Below are positions 1 through 6,813 of a DNA stretch of 30,339 nucleotides, piece after piece. Within the stretch, counting starts at the first letter, position 1. Every line of letters starts with the position of its first letter. The notes below the pieces were generated by a model. The model made no database searches. It was not told the origin of the DNA and was given only the letters and a program-made list of their open reading frames with translations. A program made the position numbers and the translations under genes. Source of the DNA: a virus; IMG/VR virus record IMGVR_UViG_3300042465_000609, positions 1 through 30,339 of that record. One strand, given 5' to 3'.

Positions 1-624
1 ACCGAAAACGACTTTCCGGATACGGTAGGGTCGGGTGGACTCACTTCGACTGAGCAAATTAACATTTTCATTGTTAACGCCGAAGAGCGCGTCTTTAACA
101 CAGTTCAGCTTCTAGACCTACGTAAGAACGTCACGGGCAACTGCACTGCAAGTAACAAGTACCTTTCGGTCCCTTCGGATTGGCTTTCTACCTTCTCTAT
201 GGCGCTAATTGACCCCGACACTGGGTCTTACGAATTCCTCCTGAACAAGGACGTTAGCTTCATACGTTCGTCCTTCCCTAACCCGAACGTGACTGGACCG
301 CCATCCTACTACTCTTATTTTGACGTGGACTCCTTTATCCTTGGACCCACCCCCGACCAAAATTACAACATAGAACTTCACTACTTCTACTACCCGCAGT
401 CGATTACGGTTGCCGGGTCTTCGTGGTTAGGTGATAACTTTGAGAGCGTTTTACTTTACGGCGCGCTATTAGAAGCGTATACGTTCATGAAAGGCGAAGC
501 CGACGTTATCGCGCAATACCAAAAACGGTATGACGAAGCGATGGGAATGCTCAAGCAACTGGGCGAAGGCAAGAACCGTCAGGATATGTATCGGACCCAA
601 CAAGTTCGGTACCCAGTGAGGTAA
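1..624 (+). CDS. Portal/head-to-tail adaptor protein (SU10-type), 5' end cut by window
   Basis: The frame is open from the first base to TAA at 622-624, so 207 residues are visible and the true start lies upstream. An internal ATG at 199 could be mistaken for the start, but the reading frame before it is fully protein-like. The C-terminal part has the pattern of phage SU10-like adaptor proteins: aromatic and Asp-rich strands around IELHYFYYPQ, then the helix with LLYGALLEAYTFMKGE and a terminal helix with spaced Tyr, ending in RQDMYR. In this family the protein forms a ring under the portal that connects head and tail. Its place at the head of a block of virion and tail genes fits. Assignment is by motif recall only, and a generic head-completion protein is the alternative. 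Confidence 0.72.
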   Translation, partial: TENDFPDTVGSGGLTSTEQINIFIVNAEERVFNTVQLLDLRKNVTGNCTASNKYLSVPSDWLSTFSMALIDPDTGSYEFLLNKDVSFIRSSFPNPNVTGPPSYYSYFDVDSFILGPTPDQNYNIELHYFYYPQSITVAGSSWLGDNFESVLLYGALLEAYTFMKGEADVIAQYQKRYDEAMGMLKQLGEGKNRQDMYRTQQVRYPVR

Positions 625-628
625 GGTG

Positions 629-913
629 ATGGAATCTGTAGGCACAATGTTGGGCGGTGACGTGATGGTGGTAACCACCGAAGGGCGTGGTTTCACGCCT
701 GAAGAAATCGCTGAGCGCGCTCTTGACAAGATTATATATGTTGGGGGCAATGCGCATCCGGCTATTAGGGACCAAGCTGAAGCATTCAAGGATAGCATAC
801 GTCAGGTGCTCGTCCATTATATGCACGAGGTTGTTCGGTCCCATAACGTAACTCTGGTAAATAAGTTTCATCAGGCCGGACACCCAGAGTTTATCCCTAT
901 TTTGGACAGTTAA
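629..913 (+). CDS. Small conserved phage protein, helical, unknown function
   Basis: This protein of about 94 residues lies four bases after the adaptor stop. GTG at 626 and ATG at 629 are adjacent in frame. I prefer ATG 629 because GAGG at 618-621 then sits seven bases upstream. The readable core contains GRGFTPEEIAERALDKIIYV, and the rest is predicted helical with His, Gln and Glu. I recognise this as a small protein often found next to adaptor or structural genes in environmental podoviruses, but no biochemical role is known to me. It has no signal peptide, membrane segment or cysteine. A virion-assembly helper or minor capsid component is a guess from position only. Confidence 0.6.
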   Translation: MESVGTMLGGDVMVVTTEGRGFTPEEIAERALDKIIYVGGNAHPAIRDQAEAFKDSIRQVLVHYMHEVVRSHNVTLVNKFHQAGHPEFIPILDS

Positions 914-923
914 GGAGGCCATA

Positions 924-1412
924 ATGGCAATTACTCAAGCAATGACTACGTCGTTCAAGGCCCAGCTTATGCTGGCCGTACACGATTTCCGTCCGTCGGC
1001 TGATACTGGCGCGGACATTTTTAAACTTGCACTGTATTCGTCTACTGCTTCGCTTGATGCGAACACCACGGTATACACCACGTTGGAGGAAGTTTCGTCT
1101 TCGGGCACAAACTACACAGCAGGTGGCGGTGCGCTGACTAACCTTGGCGCAACGGCAGTCAACACCAACGCTTCATCGGGCACGGGCTTCGTGGACTTTG
1201 GTGACCTTACCTTCGCTAACGCAACCATCACGGCTCGTGGCGCTTTGATCTATAACACCACACCTTCGGCTAACTCGAACGCGAATACCACGTTGACGAA
1301 CGCTTCGGTTGCGGTGCTGGACTTTGGCTCGGACAAGACGGCGACGGCAGGTGACTTCACTATCATCTTCCCGACGGCTACCAATACCACGGCCATTATC
1401 CGGATCGCCTAA
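924..1412 (+). CDS. Ser/Thr-rich virion structural protein
   Basis: This 162-residue protein has a strong ribosome site (AAGGAGG at 912-918) before ATG 924. It starts with MAITQAMTTSFKAQLMLAVH and then reads as a beta-rich, Thr/Ala/Asn-rich sequence without cysteine (FKLALYSSTASLDANTTVYT). That is the usual look of small phage virion or tail proteins. Proteins with this opening occur beside tail-fibre genes in many environmental phages and are usually called structural. The good ribosome site, compared with its weakly initiated neighbours, suggests high expression, as expected for a multi-copy virion part. The exact role (decoration, tail or fibre base) cannot be told from sequence. Confidence 0.6.
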   Translation: MAITQAMTTSFKAQLMLAVHDFRPSADTGADIFKLALYSSTASLDANTTVYTTLEEVSSSGTNYTAGGGALTNLGATAVNTNASSGTGFVDFGDLTFANATITARGALIYNTTPSANSNANTTLTNASVAVLDFGSDKTATAGDFTIIFPTATNTTAIIRIA

Positions 1413-1419
1413 TGACTGA

Positions 1420-1463
1420 AGAACTTATCAGCCGAGTGTTTTATGGAACACTCGGTAAGTTCT
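1420..1463 (+). promoter_or_regulatory. Long intergenic RNA hairpin between structural gene and tail fibre
   Basis: AGAACTTA (1420-1427) pairs with TAAGTTCT (1456-1463), and CCGAGTGTT (1432-1440) pairs with AACACTCGG (1447-1455). This leaves a four-base bulge (TCAG) and a six-base loop (TTATGG), for 17 perfect base pairs. It fills most of the 74-base gap between the stop at 1412 and the fibre start at 1487. There is no T-tract after it, so it is not a standard intrinsic terminator. A transcript-end stabiliser, RNase processing site or Rho-related pause site fits better. The structure is seen in the sequence; the role is inferred. Confidence 0.7.
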
Positions 1464-1486
1464 GTAACTTGATGTGAGGTAGGTAG

Positions 1487-3706
1487 ATGGCTCTCGTTCT
1501 CGCGGACCGCGTACAAGATGTAACGACCACGACTGGTACGGGGACGATTACGCTTGCCAATACTCCCCCCACTGGATTTCAGTCCTTTGCTGTTATCGGC
1601 AACGGCAACACGACCTACTACGCCATCTACGGTGGCAGCAATTGGGAAGTTGGTATCGGGACATACACGTCCATCGGCACCACGCTTACCCGCGACACGG
1701 TGCTTTCTTCCAGTAATAGCGGCAGTCTTGTTAACTTCGGTTCCGGTGATAAGGCTGTTTTCGTAACTTACCCAGCAGAAAAGTCGGTCAATGAAGACGC
1801 GGCTGGTAACGTTAACATCAGCGTCACGGGTAACGCGGCAACCGCTACGCAGGCTACTAATCTAGCTGCTGGCGCTGCGGGTTCTATCCCTTATCAGACT
1901 GCTGCTAATACCACGGCGTTTGTCGCTACGGCTTCCGGTGTTTTGATTGGGGGCACAACGCCTTCCTTCTCGACGACGCCAACTCTTACAGGTACGAACT
2001 TCACTGCTATCCCCAACGCTGCGCTAAGCAATAGTGCGGTCACTGTCGGCACAACGGCTATTTCCCTTGGTGCTACATCTACAACTCTTGCCGGTCTGGT
2101 CTCGGTTACGCTGACCCAAGACCCGACATTGGATTTGCAGGCAGCTACTAAGCAGTATGTGGACACTCAGGTGTCCGCTGGTATTCACTTCCACCAGCCG
2201 GTGCGGGTCGAGTCACCGACCAACCTGAACGCGACGTACAACAACGGCACTGCCGGGGTTGGCGCTACCCTGACCAATGCGGGCACTCAAGCTGCGCTGG
2301 TTCTTGATGGTGTAACGGTTAGCGTCGCTGACCGCGTCCTTATTTATACGCAGACCGATCAGACCGAGAATGGCATCTACGTTGTTACGACGGTAGGTAG
2401 CGTCTCGACCAACTGGGTACTAACACGCTCCAGTGACGCAAACACTTATGTCAGCGCTAGCCCAGCCGGTCTGAGCGAAGGCTCGACTGTTTTTGTCCAA
2501 CAGGGCACGACCGGCGCAGGCGAGACCTATACCTGCAATACTCAGGGTACGATTACGTTTGGCACGACAAACATCACGTTTGCACAGATTTCATCGGCTC
2601 AGATTTACTCGGCAGGCACTGGCCTTACGCTGTCTGGCACACAGTTCAGCCTCACAAATCCTGTAGCTACGACACTAGGTGGTACGGGTCTAGCGACTTT
2701 CGGCGCTGCTAACCGTGCAATCTTCTCGTCCGGCACGACCACGCTGACTGCTGGCACGCTCCCTACGGCTGCTGGTGGTACGGGACATACGGCCTATACT
2801 GACGGCCAACTCCTGATCGGTCGTTCTTCAGACGGCTCACTTGCTCAGGGCACGCTGACACAGGGCACAGGGATTACGATCACCAACGGTAGCGGTGCGA
2901 TTACTGTTACTAACTCGGCACCAGACCAGACTGTATCACTTACGGGTGGCGGCACCACGACAATTGGTGGGTCTTACCCCAACTTCAGCATTTCTTCGGC
3001 TGACCAGTATGTTGGTACGGTTACGAGCGTAAGCGGCACGGGTACAGTAAACGGCCTTACCCTTACTGGAACTGTTACCTCAACTGGCTCTCTAACCCTT
3101 GGCGGTACGCTTACGGGTGTTGATCTTGCGTCAGCGGTTACAGGTGTCCTTCCAACTGCTAATGGTGGTACGAACCTCTCCAGCTTTACCTCTGGCGGTG
3201 CGGTATACGCAACTTCAACCAGCGCGCTGACCACAGGCACGCTCCCTGTTGCTTCTGGTGGTACAGGTGCGACCACAGCAGGAGCGGCCTTAACTTCTCT
3301 TGGCGCTGCCGCGTCAGGTGCGAACACGGATATAACTTCACTCAACCAAAGTGTGACGGTCGCCGCAACCGGCACTATCGCTACCGACGCCATAGGTTAT
3401 CGCGGTCTACCGCAGAACTCACAGACCTCCGCATACACACTGGCGCTGGCCGATCAGGGCAGGGTAATTAGTATTACAACCGGTGGTGTAGTAATCCCCG
3501 CAAACGGATCAGTGGCGTTTCCTATCGGCGCAACGATTGTCGTATTTAACAACAGCGGCTCAACTCAGACTGTTTCCATTACCACCGACACATTGCGGCA
3601 GGCAGGGTCAACAAATACTGGTTCGCGCACTCTAGCGGTTTATGGGATCGCTACTTGTATAAAAGTTGCCTCTACGACGTGGGTCATCTCGGGTAACGTG
3701 TCATGA
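1487..3706 (+). CDS. Tail fibre protein, 739 residues, modular repeats
   Basis: ATG 1487 follows GAGGTAGG. The N-terminal ~100 residues (MALVLADRVQDVTTTTGTGT, later GNGNTTYYAIYGGSNWEVGI, ending YPAEKSV) match a module I recognise at the start of many podovirus tail fibres, probably the virion-attachment part. A middle module follows (AATKQYVDTQVSAGIHFHQP, then DQTENGIYVV). The next part has spaced GGTG units (LGGTGLATFG, TAAGGTGHTAYTDGQLLIG, TANGGTNLSS, VASGGTGATT) typical of trimeric beta-structured shafts. The C-terminal module runs from GYRGLPQNSQTSAYTLALAD. No protease or chaperone motif is evident. The next gene starts inside its stop codon (ATGA), suggesting coupled translation with the tip protein that follows. 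It likely binds host surface glycans or supports a tip adhesin. Confidence 0.85.
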   Translation: MALVLADRVQDVTTTTGTGTITLANTPPTGFQSFAVIGNGNTTYYAIYGGSNWEVGIGTYTSIGTTLTRDTVLSSSNSGSLVNFGSGDKAVFVTYPAEKSVNEDAAGNVNISVTGNAATATQATNLAAGAAGSIPYQTAANTTAFVATASGVLIGGTTPSFSTTPTLTGTNFTAIPNAALSNSAVTVGTTAISLGATSTTLAGLVSVTLTQDPTLDLQAATKQYVDTQVSAGIHFHQPVRVESPTNLNATYNNGTAGVGATLTNAGTQAALVLDGVTVSVADRVLIYTQTDQTENGIYVVTTVGSVSTNWVLTRSSDANTYVSASPAGLSEGSTVFVQQGTTGAGETYTCNTQGTITFGTTNITFAQISSAQIYSAGTGLTLSGTQFSLTNPVATTLGGTGLATFGAANRAIFSSGTTTLTAGTLPTAAGGTGHTAYTDGQLLIGRSSDGSLAQGTLTQGTGITITNGSGAITVTNSAPDQTVSLTGGGTTTIGGSYPNFSISSADQYVGTVTSVSGTGTVNGLTLTGTVTSTGSLTLGGTLTGVDLASAVTGVLPTANGGTNLSSFTSGGAVYATSTSALTTGTLPVASGGTGATTAGAALTSLGAAASGANTDITSLNQSVTVAATGTIATDAIGYRGLPQNSQTSAYTLALADQGRVISITTGGVVIPANGSVAFPIGATIVVFNNSGSTQTVSITTDTLRQAGSTNTGSRTLAVYGIATCIKVASTTWVISGNVS

Positions 3707-4839
3707 CGGGTATTCTATGCGCACTTCTAGGAGGAGCGCCGGATACCAATCCCGATGCTTTCAGTTTTACCAACGCTACTGGTATTGAACCGTCTACCCT
3801 CACAACGTCAAACACGATCACGCCTGTTGGCTACGCCGCCCAAGCTATTTGGTCTGTAACGAACGGCGGGACGGCCTCTATAAACGGCGGAGCATATGCG
3901 TCTTCAGGAACAATTTCACCCGGACAAAACATAACTGTACGCGGCACATCTTCATCGAGCTACAGCACTACGGATTCATTCGTAGTCAGCATCGGCACTA
4001 CCCAATCGACATGGAGCGTCACCACTAGGGCGCAGCCGACTGAGGCATCTTACACAACGGCGGGGACATACAGCTTTATTGTCCCATCGTTTGTAACCAG
4101 AGTGTCTGTTGTTTGTGTGGGGGGCGGCGGCGGCGCTGGCGGCAACAGCGCCGGTTGGTTGGCCTATGGCAACAACATAACGGTGACACCCGGAGAAACT
4201 ATAACTGTTACGGTTGGCGCTGGCGGCATCGGCAATAACGGCGGTACAGTTTCTAGGTTTATGCGAGGAGCCACAAATTTAATAACCGCTGGCGCTGGCG
4301 GCACCTCTAATAGTGGTTCAGCTGTTAATGGCGGCGGTCAAGGCGGCAGCAGTCAAACCGCCAGTGGTTATGGTGCTGGAGGCGGCGCGGGCGGTTACTC
4401 AGGTGGCGGTGGTGGAGGGCAAAATGCATCGCCTACTAGTGCGTCAGGTGGCGGCGGGGCTGGAGGTCGTTTGGGGAGCGAGGGTGTGACCAGCGGTTAT
4501 GTATGGGCTGGCGCGGCTGGCGGTGGCGGCGGTGTTAGCATAGTAGGCCAAGGCGCAAGCGGAGTAAACGGAACCAACGGCACAGGGGCTGGCGGACAGG
4601 GTGGCAGCGGCGGTGTATCAGGTGGCGGTGGTGGTGGTAGTGGCCCCGGCTCTGCAGGGAGTGGCGGAAATGGAGGGCTTTTTGGAGGCGCAGGAGGTAG
4701 AGAAGGTTATTATGGGAATTACTATTACCCCTATGACGGTGGTTTTGGTAGCGTTGGCAACGGCGCTGGCGGTGCAGTGCGCATTATCTGGCCCGGAGAC
4801 ACCCGCCTTTTCCCATCAACAAATACTGGAGTTATATAA
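3703..4839 (+). CDS. Glycine-rich tail fibre tip / adhesin
   Basis: ATG 3703 overlaps the previous stop (ATGA), and no good ribosome site precedes it, so coupling to the fibre gene is likely. The 378 residues have three parts. An N-terminal Ser/Thr/Asn-rich beta segment reads like an Ig-like or fibre base domain (AIWSVTNGGTASINGGAY). A strand pair from ~125 has SFIVPSFVTRVSVVCVGGGG. A very Gly-rich part from ~140 to ~365 is interrupted by Ala, Ser, Asn and Tyr, including GETITVTVGAGGIG. Polyglycine segments of this type form tip sandwiches in phage adhesins (T4-like gp38 is the known analogue in style, not a claimed homologue) and in Gly-rich domain proteins. I infer host-receptor recognition. 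Confidence 0.72.
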   Translation: MTGILCALLGGAPDTNPDAFSFTNATGIEPSTLTTSNTITPVGYAAQAIWSVTNGGTASINGGAYASSGTISPGQNITVRGTSSSSYSTTDSFVVSIGTTQSTWSVTTRAQPTEASYTTAGTYSFIVPSFVTRVSVVCVGGGGGAGGNSAGWLAYGNNITVTPGETITVTVGAGGIGNNGGTVSRFMRGATNLITAGAGGTSNSGSAVNGGGQGGSSQTASGYGAGGGAGGYSGGGGGGQNASPTSASGGGGAGGRLGSEGVTSGYVWAGAAGGGGGVSIVGQGASGVNGTNGTGAGGQGGSGGVSGGGGGGSGPGSAGSGGNGGLFGGAGGREGYYGNYYYPYDGGFGSVGNGAGGAVRIIWPGDTRLFPSTNTGVI

Positions 4840-5333
4840 TGACAATGCTTATTCAGCTTGAGAACGGCCAACCGGTTGGTCACGCCGTCACTGAAGATAA
4901 TTTTTACGCACTATTCCCGAACGTCAGCTTCTCGAGGCCTCTTATTGCGGAAGCCATTGAGCCGCTAGGCTTCGGCCTGTACGACTTTAGCAGACAGCCA
5001 GAACTCAGCGTGTTTGAAAAGGCTGTCGAGGTAGCTCCGACCAAGGACGAGTATGGCCGCTGGATACAGACTTGGACCGTCGAGCCTATGACGGAAGAAG
5101 AGATCGCAGCTTGTACTGAGCGAGAGTGGGGCATGGTTTGTGACAAGCGCAAGTTCCTATTGTTTGCAAGCGATTGGACGCAGCTACCCGATGCGCCGCT
5201 GACAAACACGAAAGCTGCAGATTGGCGGGAATACCGCCAAACATTGCGTGATATTACAAACGAAAGTGACCCTTTCAAAATCCTGTGGCCTGTAGCACCA
5301 GTTGGCGAAACCATCCCAGTGAGCGGCGTATGA
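4839..5333 (+). CDS. Phage tail assembly chaperone-like protein
   Basis: ATG 4839 overlaps the upstream TAA (TAATG); a second ATG at 4845 is possible. The protein has 164 residues. The C-terminal third carries the recognisable pattern of the tail assembly chaperone family (Pfam Phage_tail_APC type): KRKFLLFASDWTQLPDAPL, then WREYRQTLRDI and a Pro-rich end with ILWP. The N-terminal part (QLENGQPVGHAVTEDNFYAL) resembles proteins encoded directly after fibre genes. Position right behind two fibre genes fits a helper for fibre or tail folding. It has no membrane segment. Whether it acts on the fibres or on tail-tube parts cannot be decided here. Confidence 0.75.
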   Translation: MTMLIQLENGQPVGHAVTEDNFYALFPNVSFSRPLIAEAIEPLGFGLYDFSRQPELSVFEKAVEVAPTKDEYGRWIQTWTVEPMTEEEIAACTEREWGMVCDKRKFLLFASDWTQLPDAPLTNTKAADWREYRQTLRDITNESDPFKILWPVAPVGETIPVSGV

Positions 5334-5698
5334 CTGAACCACGCAAATTGACCGGCATCTGCGCCAACATCCACACACGGATGATGCACTTCATTAAGGC
5401 CGGGGACACGATCCTTGGCCACAAGCACGCGTTCGACCACCTAACGCTCCTAGCGTCTGGCTCACTGCGCGTAGTGGTAGACGGTACGGCGTCTGAGTTT
5501 AAGGCACCTCATTTAATCTGGATCGACAAGGACAAGGTGCATGCGTTGACTGCACTAGAGGATAATACCGTCGCGGCTTGCATCAACGGGATTAGGGATG
5601 GTGACGGCGTTGCTGACTTGATAGACCCGTCAATGATCCCTACCGGAGAAAGAGTGTTTCCCGCCCAGACCAAACCCATCGCGCTCCGTCGGGACTAG
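5330..5698 (+). CDS. Cupin-fold protein
   Basis: I take ATG 5330, which overlaps the previous stop (ATGA). The longer reading frame from 5285 adds 15 residues that do not look like protein. The 122-residue product has a short cupin motif 1: G30-H31-x-H33-x3-H37 in ILGHKHAFDHLTLLASG, then GSLRVVVDG and, further on, WIDKDKVHAL, which resembles motif 2 with one His. The usual metal-binding Glu of motif 1 is not in place; H37 may replace it. Cupins bind metals or sugars and include enzymes and non-enzymatic proteins. In a fibre/lysis junction it may be a virion-associated or sugar-modifying factor, but that is a guess. Confident as a cupin-like fold, not as a function. Confidence 0.7.
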   Translation: MTEPRKLTGICANIHTRMMHFIKAGDTILGHKHAFDHLTLLASGSLRVVVDGTASEFKAPHLIWIDKDKVHALTALEDNTVAACINGIRDGDGVADLIDPSMIPTGERVFPAQTKPIALRRD

Positions 5699-5702
5699 GC
5701 CC

Positions 5703-5903
5703 ATGGCCAACGCTAAACTATACGTACTACCACTGGTTTTAGTTGTTTTAGCGGGTTGTCAAGATCGCTACCGCTACGACTGCCAAGACCCTGCGAACTG
5801 GCAGGAGGAAATTTGCAAGAAGCCCAAGTGCATTGCTATGGGCTACTGCACCGAGTGGTTAATTGATACGGGTGAAGAGAAAGAGCATGAAGCCGAGAAG
5901 TGA
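5703..5903 (+). CDS. Small Cys-rich phage lipoprotein
   Basis: This 66-residue protein has a signal peptide (hydrophobic core LYVLPLVLVV, residues 6-15) and a clear lipobox LAGC with the lipidated Cys at 19, so it should be exported and anchored in a membrane. The mature part (QDRYRYDCQDPANWQEEICK, then PKCIAMGYC) has four more cysteines (27, 38, 43, 49), enough for two disulfides in the periplasm, and a charged tail rich in Glu. The ribosome site is weak. Similar small lipoproteins occur before lysis genes in environmental podoviruses. Its role is unknown; superinfection exclusion or a lysis accessory are possible. It is not the o-spanin, which is found at 7578-7922. Confidence 0.75.
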   Translation: MANAKLYVLPLVLVVLAGCQDRYRYDCQDPANWQEEICKKPKCIAMGYCTEWLIDTGEEKEHEAEK

Positions 5904-6171
5904 ATGGTCACCAGAGGAACTGCTGCGGTTCATCGTCGGCATAGTTTTATCGCTGACGCTAACGTTCATTGTGGCTACTGTGTTATACTCACTAGTGTTT
6001 GTATCACAGCCGATGGAGGGGCAGTCCCCGAATGACGCTGAGTTTTTTAAGCTGATTAACCCTATTGCGACGTTTATCGTGGGTGCATTGGCAGGACTTA
6101 TGGCTGGGCAGGGTAGTGGCCCAAGCAAGCCCAAGAAGACAGAAGGAGAATGTAATGAGCTTCCTAAATAG
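5887..6171 (+). CDS. Two-helix membrane protein, holin-like, paralogue of the next gene
   Basis: I choose ATG 5887, which overlaps the lipoprotein gene, because GAGAAAGAG lies just upstream; an in-frame start eight codons earlier (5863) is less likely. The 94 residues include two hydrophobic segments: ~14-39 (FIVGIVLSLTLTFIVATVLY) and ~57-74 (LINPIATFIVGALAGLMAG). The tail is short, charged and Lys-rich. The second segment carries an NP-x-x-x-x-I-x-GA-x-x-GL-x-x-G pattern that recurs in the next gene. Small two-helix proteins before an endolysin are typical of holins or antiholins. No conserved holin signature can be named, so this is by position and topology. Confidence 0.65.
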   Translation: MKPRSEWSPEELLRFIVGIVLSLTLTFIVATVLYSLVFVSQPMEGQSPNDAEFFKLINPIATFIVGALAGLMAGQGSGPSKPKKTEGECNELPK

Positions 6172-6643
6172 TTTTGAAAGCAAGCTAGATGGCACGAATG
6201 ATACCATCGAGTTTGTTATCCGCGTGGCAATCGTTACGCTATCGGCAGTTATCCTTGTTGTTGTGCTGGCGCTTGCCGTTGGCCTGTTTGTGTCGAACGA
6301 CGTTGTGAGCAGCGCAGCTATTCTTGAGACGGTCAACCCAGCATTCCAGACAATCATTGGTGCCTTCGTCGGCCTACTGGGTGGCTTGAGTTTAAACGCT
6401 AATGCACGGGACAAAGAACCTGAGCCAGAAGCGACAGAACCAGAACCAGAAGTTGGTGAGTATAATCCCGTGCCGTTGGTTCGCCCTGCTGGGACGATCT
6501 TCCCTAAAGGCGACATTGAAGAAGACGATGACGACGACATGGAGCCTTGGGAGAAGTACCGCAACGATCTGCGCTATGATGCCAACGGCGACGGCGTGGT
6601 TGATGAAAATGACTTTCCTGACTGGCGCAACCCAGCAGCATAA
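6155..6643 (+). CDS. Membrane protein with C-terminal dockerin/EF-hand-like calcium loop
   Basis: ATG 6155 has AAGGAG just upstream (6143-6148); the longer frame from 6065 would lie inside the preceding gene in another frame. The 162 residues contain membrane segments at ~20-46 (RVAIVTLSAVILVVVLALAV) and ~60-80 (NPAFQTIIGAFVGLLGGLS). A Glu/Pro-rich spacer (~88-103), an acidic run (EEDDDDD, 122-128) and a perfect 12-position calcium loop follow: D142-x-N144-x-D146-G-x-x-D150-x-x-D153. The membrane part resembles the previous gene, with the same NP...I-GA..GL.GG pattern. The start overlaps the preceding gene and the stop overlaps the next start (TAATG). Likely lysis-related or membrane-associated; the calcium loop is unexpected in such a protein. 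Confidence 0.68.
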   Translation: MSFLNSFESKLDGTNDTIEFVIRVAIVTLSAVILVVVLALAVGLFVSNDVVSSAAILETVNPAFQTIIGAFVGLLGGLSLNANARDKEPEPEATEPEPEVGEYNPVPLVRPAGTIFPKGDIEEDDDDDMEPWEKYRNDLRYDANGDGVVDENDFPDWRNPAA

Positions 6644-6813
6644 TGGCAGGCGAACTCTCCACCGTTGAAATGATAGGCCAACTTTGGCCTATTGTTCTTG
6701 CATTCATCACGCTTACGATCATCCTTGCTAAGATGGACGTACGGCTTGGCGTTGCGGAAGAGAAGATCAAGACGCTCTTTGAGCTATGGAATAATAGGAA
6801 GGACGACAAGTGA
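6643..6813 (+). CDS. 56-residue single-span membrane peptide before endolysin
   Basis: ATG 6643 overlaps the upstream TAA (TAATG), and TGA 6811-6813 overlaps the endolysin GTG. Translation gives 56 residues: a short N-terminus, one hydrophobic segment at ~13-29 (QLWPIVLAFITLTIILA), then a charged amphipathic helix (KMDVRLGVAEEKIKTLFELW) and a basic/acidic end. This layout, one membrane helix plus a coiled-coil-like helix placed directly before the lysin, resembles small XhlA-like holin accessory proteins. It is tightly coupled on both sides, which supports it as a real gene despite its size. Function as a holin or holin partner is inferred from topology and position. Confidence 0.7.
   Translation: MAGELSTVEMIGQLWPIVLAFITLTIILAKMDVRLGVAEEKIKTLFELWNNRKDDK

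Noticed and set aside
723-740. TTGACA and TATA-like bases resembling a promoter
   Set aside because: Within the small coding gene at 629-913, spacing between boxes is far too short, and such matches occur by chance.
5285-5329. Longer N-terminus for the cupin protein from ATG 5285
   Set aside because: The 15 extra residues (Trp/Arg/Ser-rich) lie inside the previous gene in another frame and lack a ribosome site; the ATGA overlap at 5330 is a better start.
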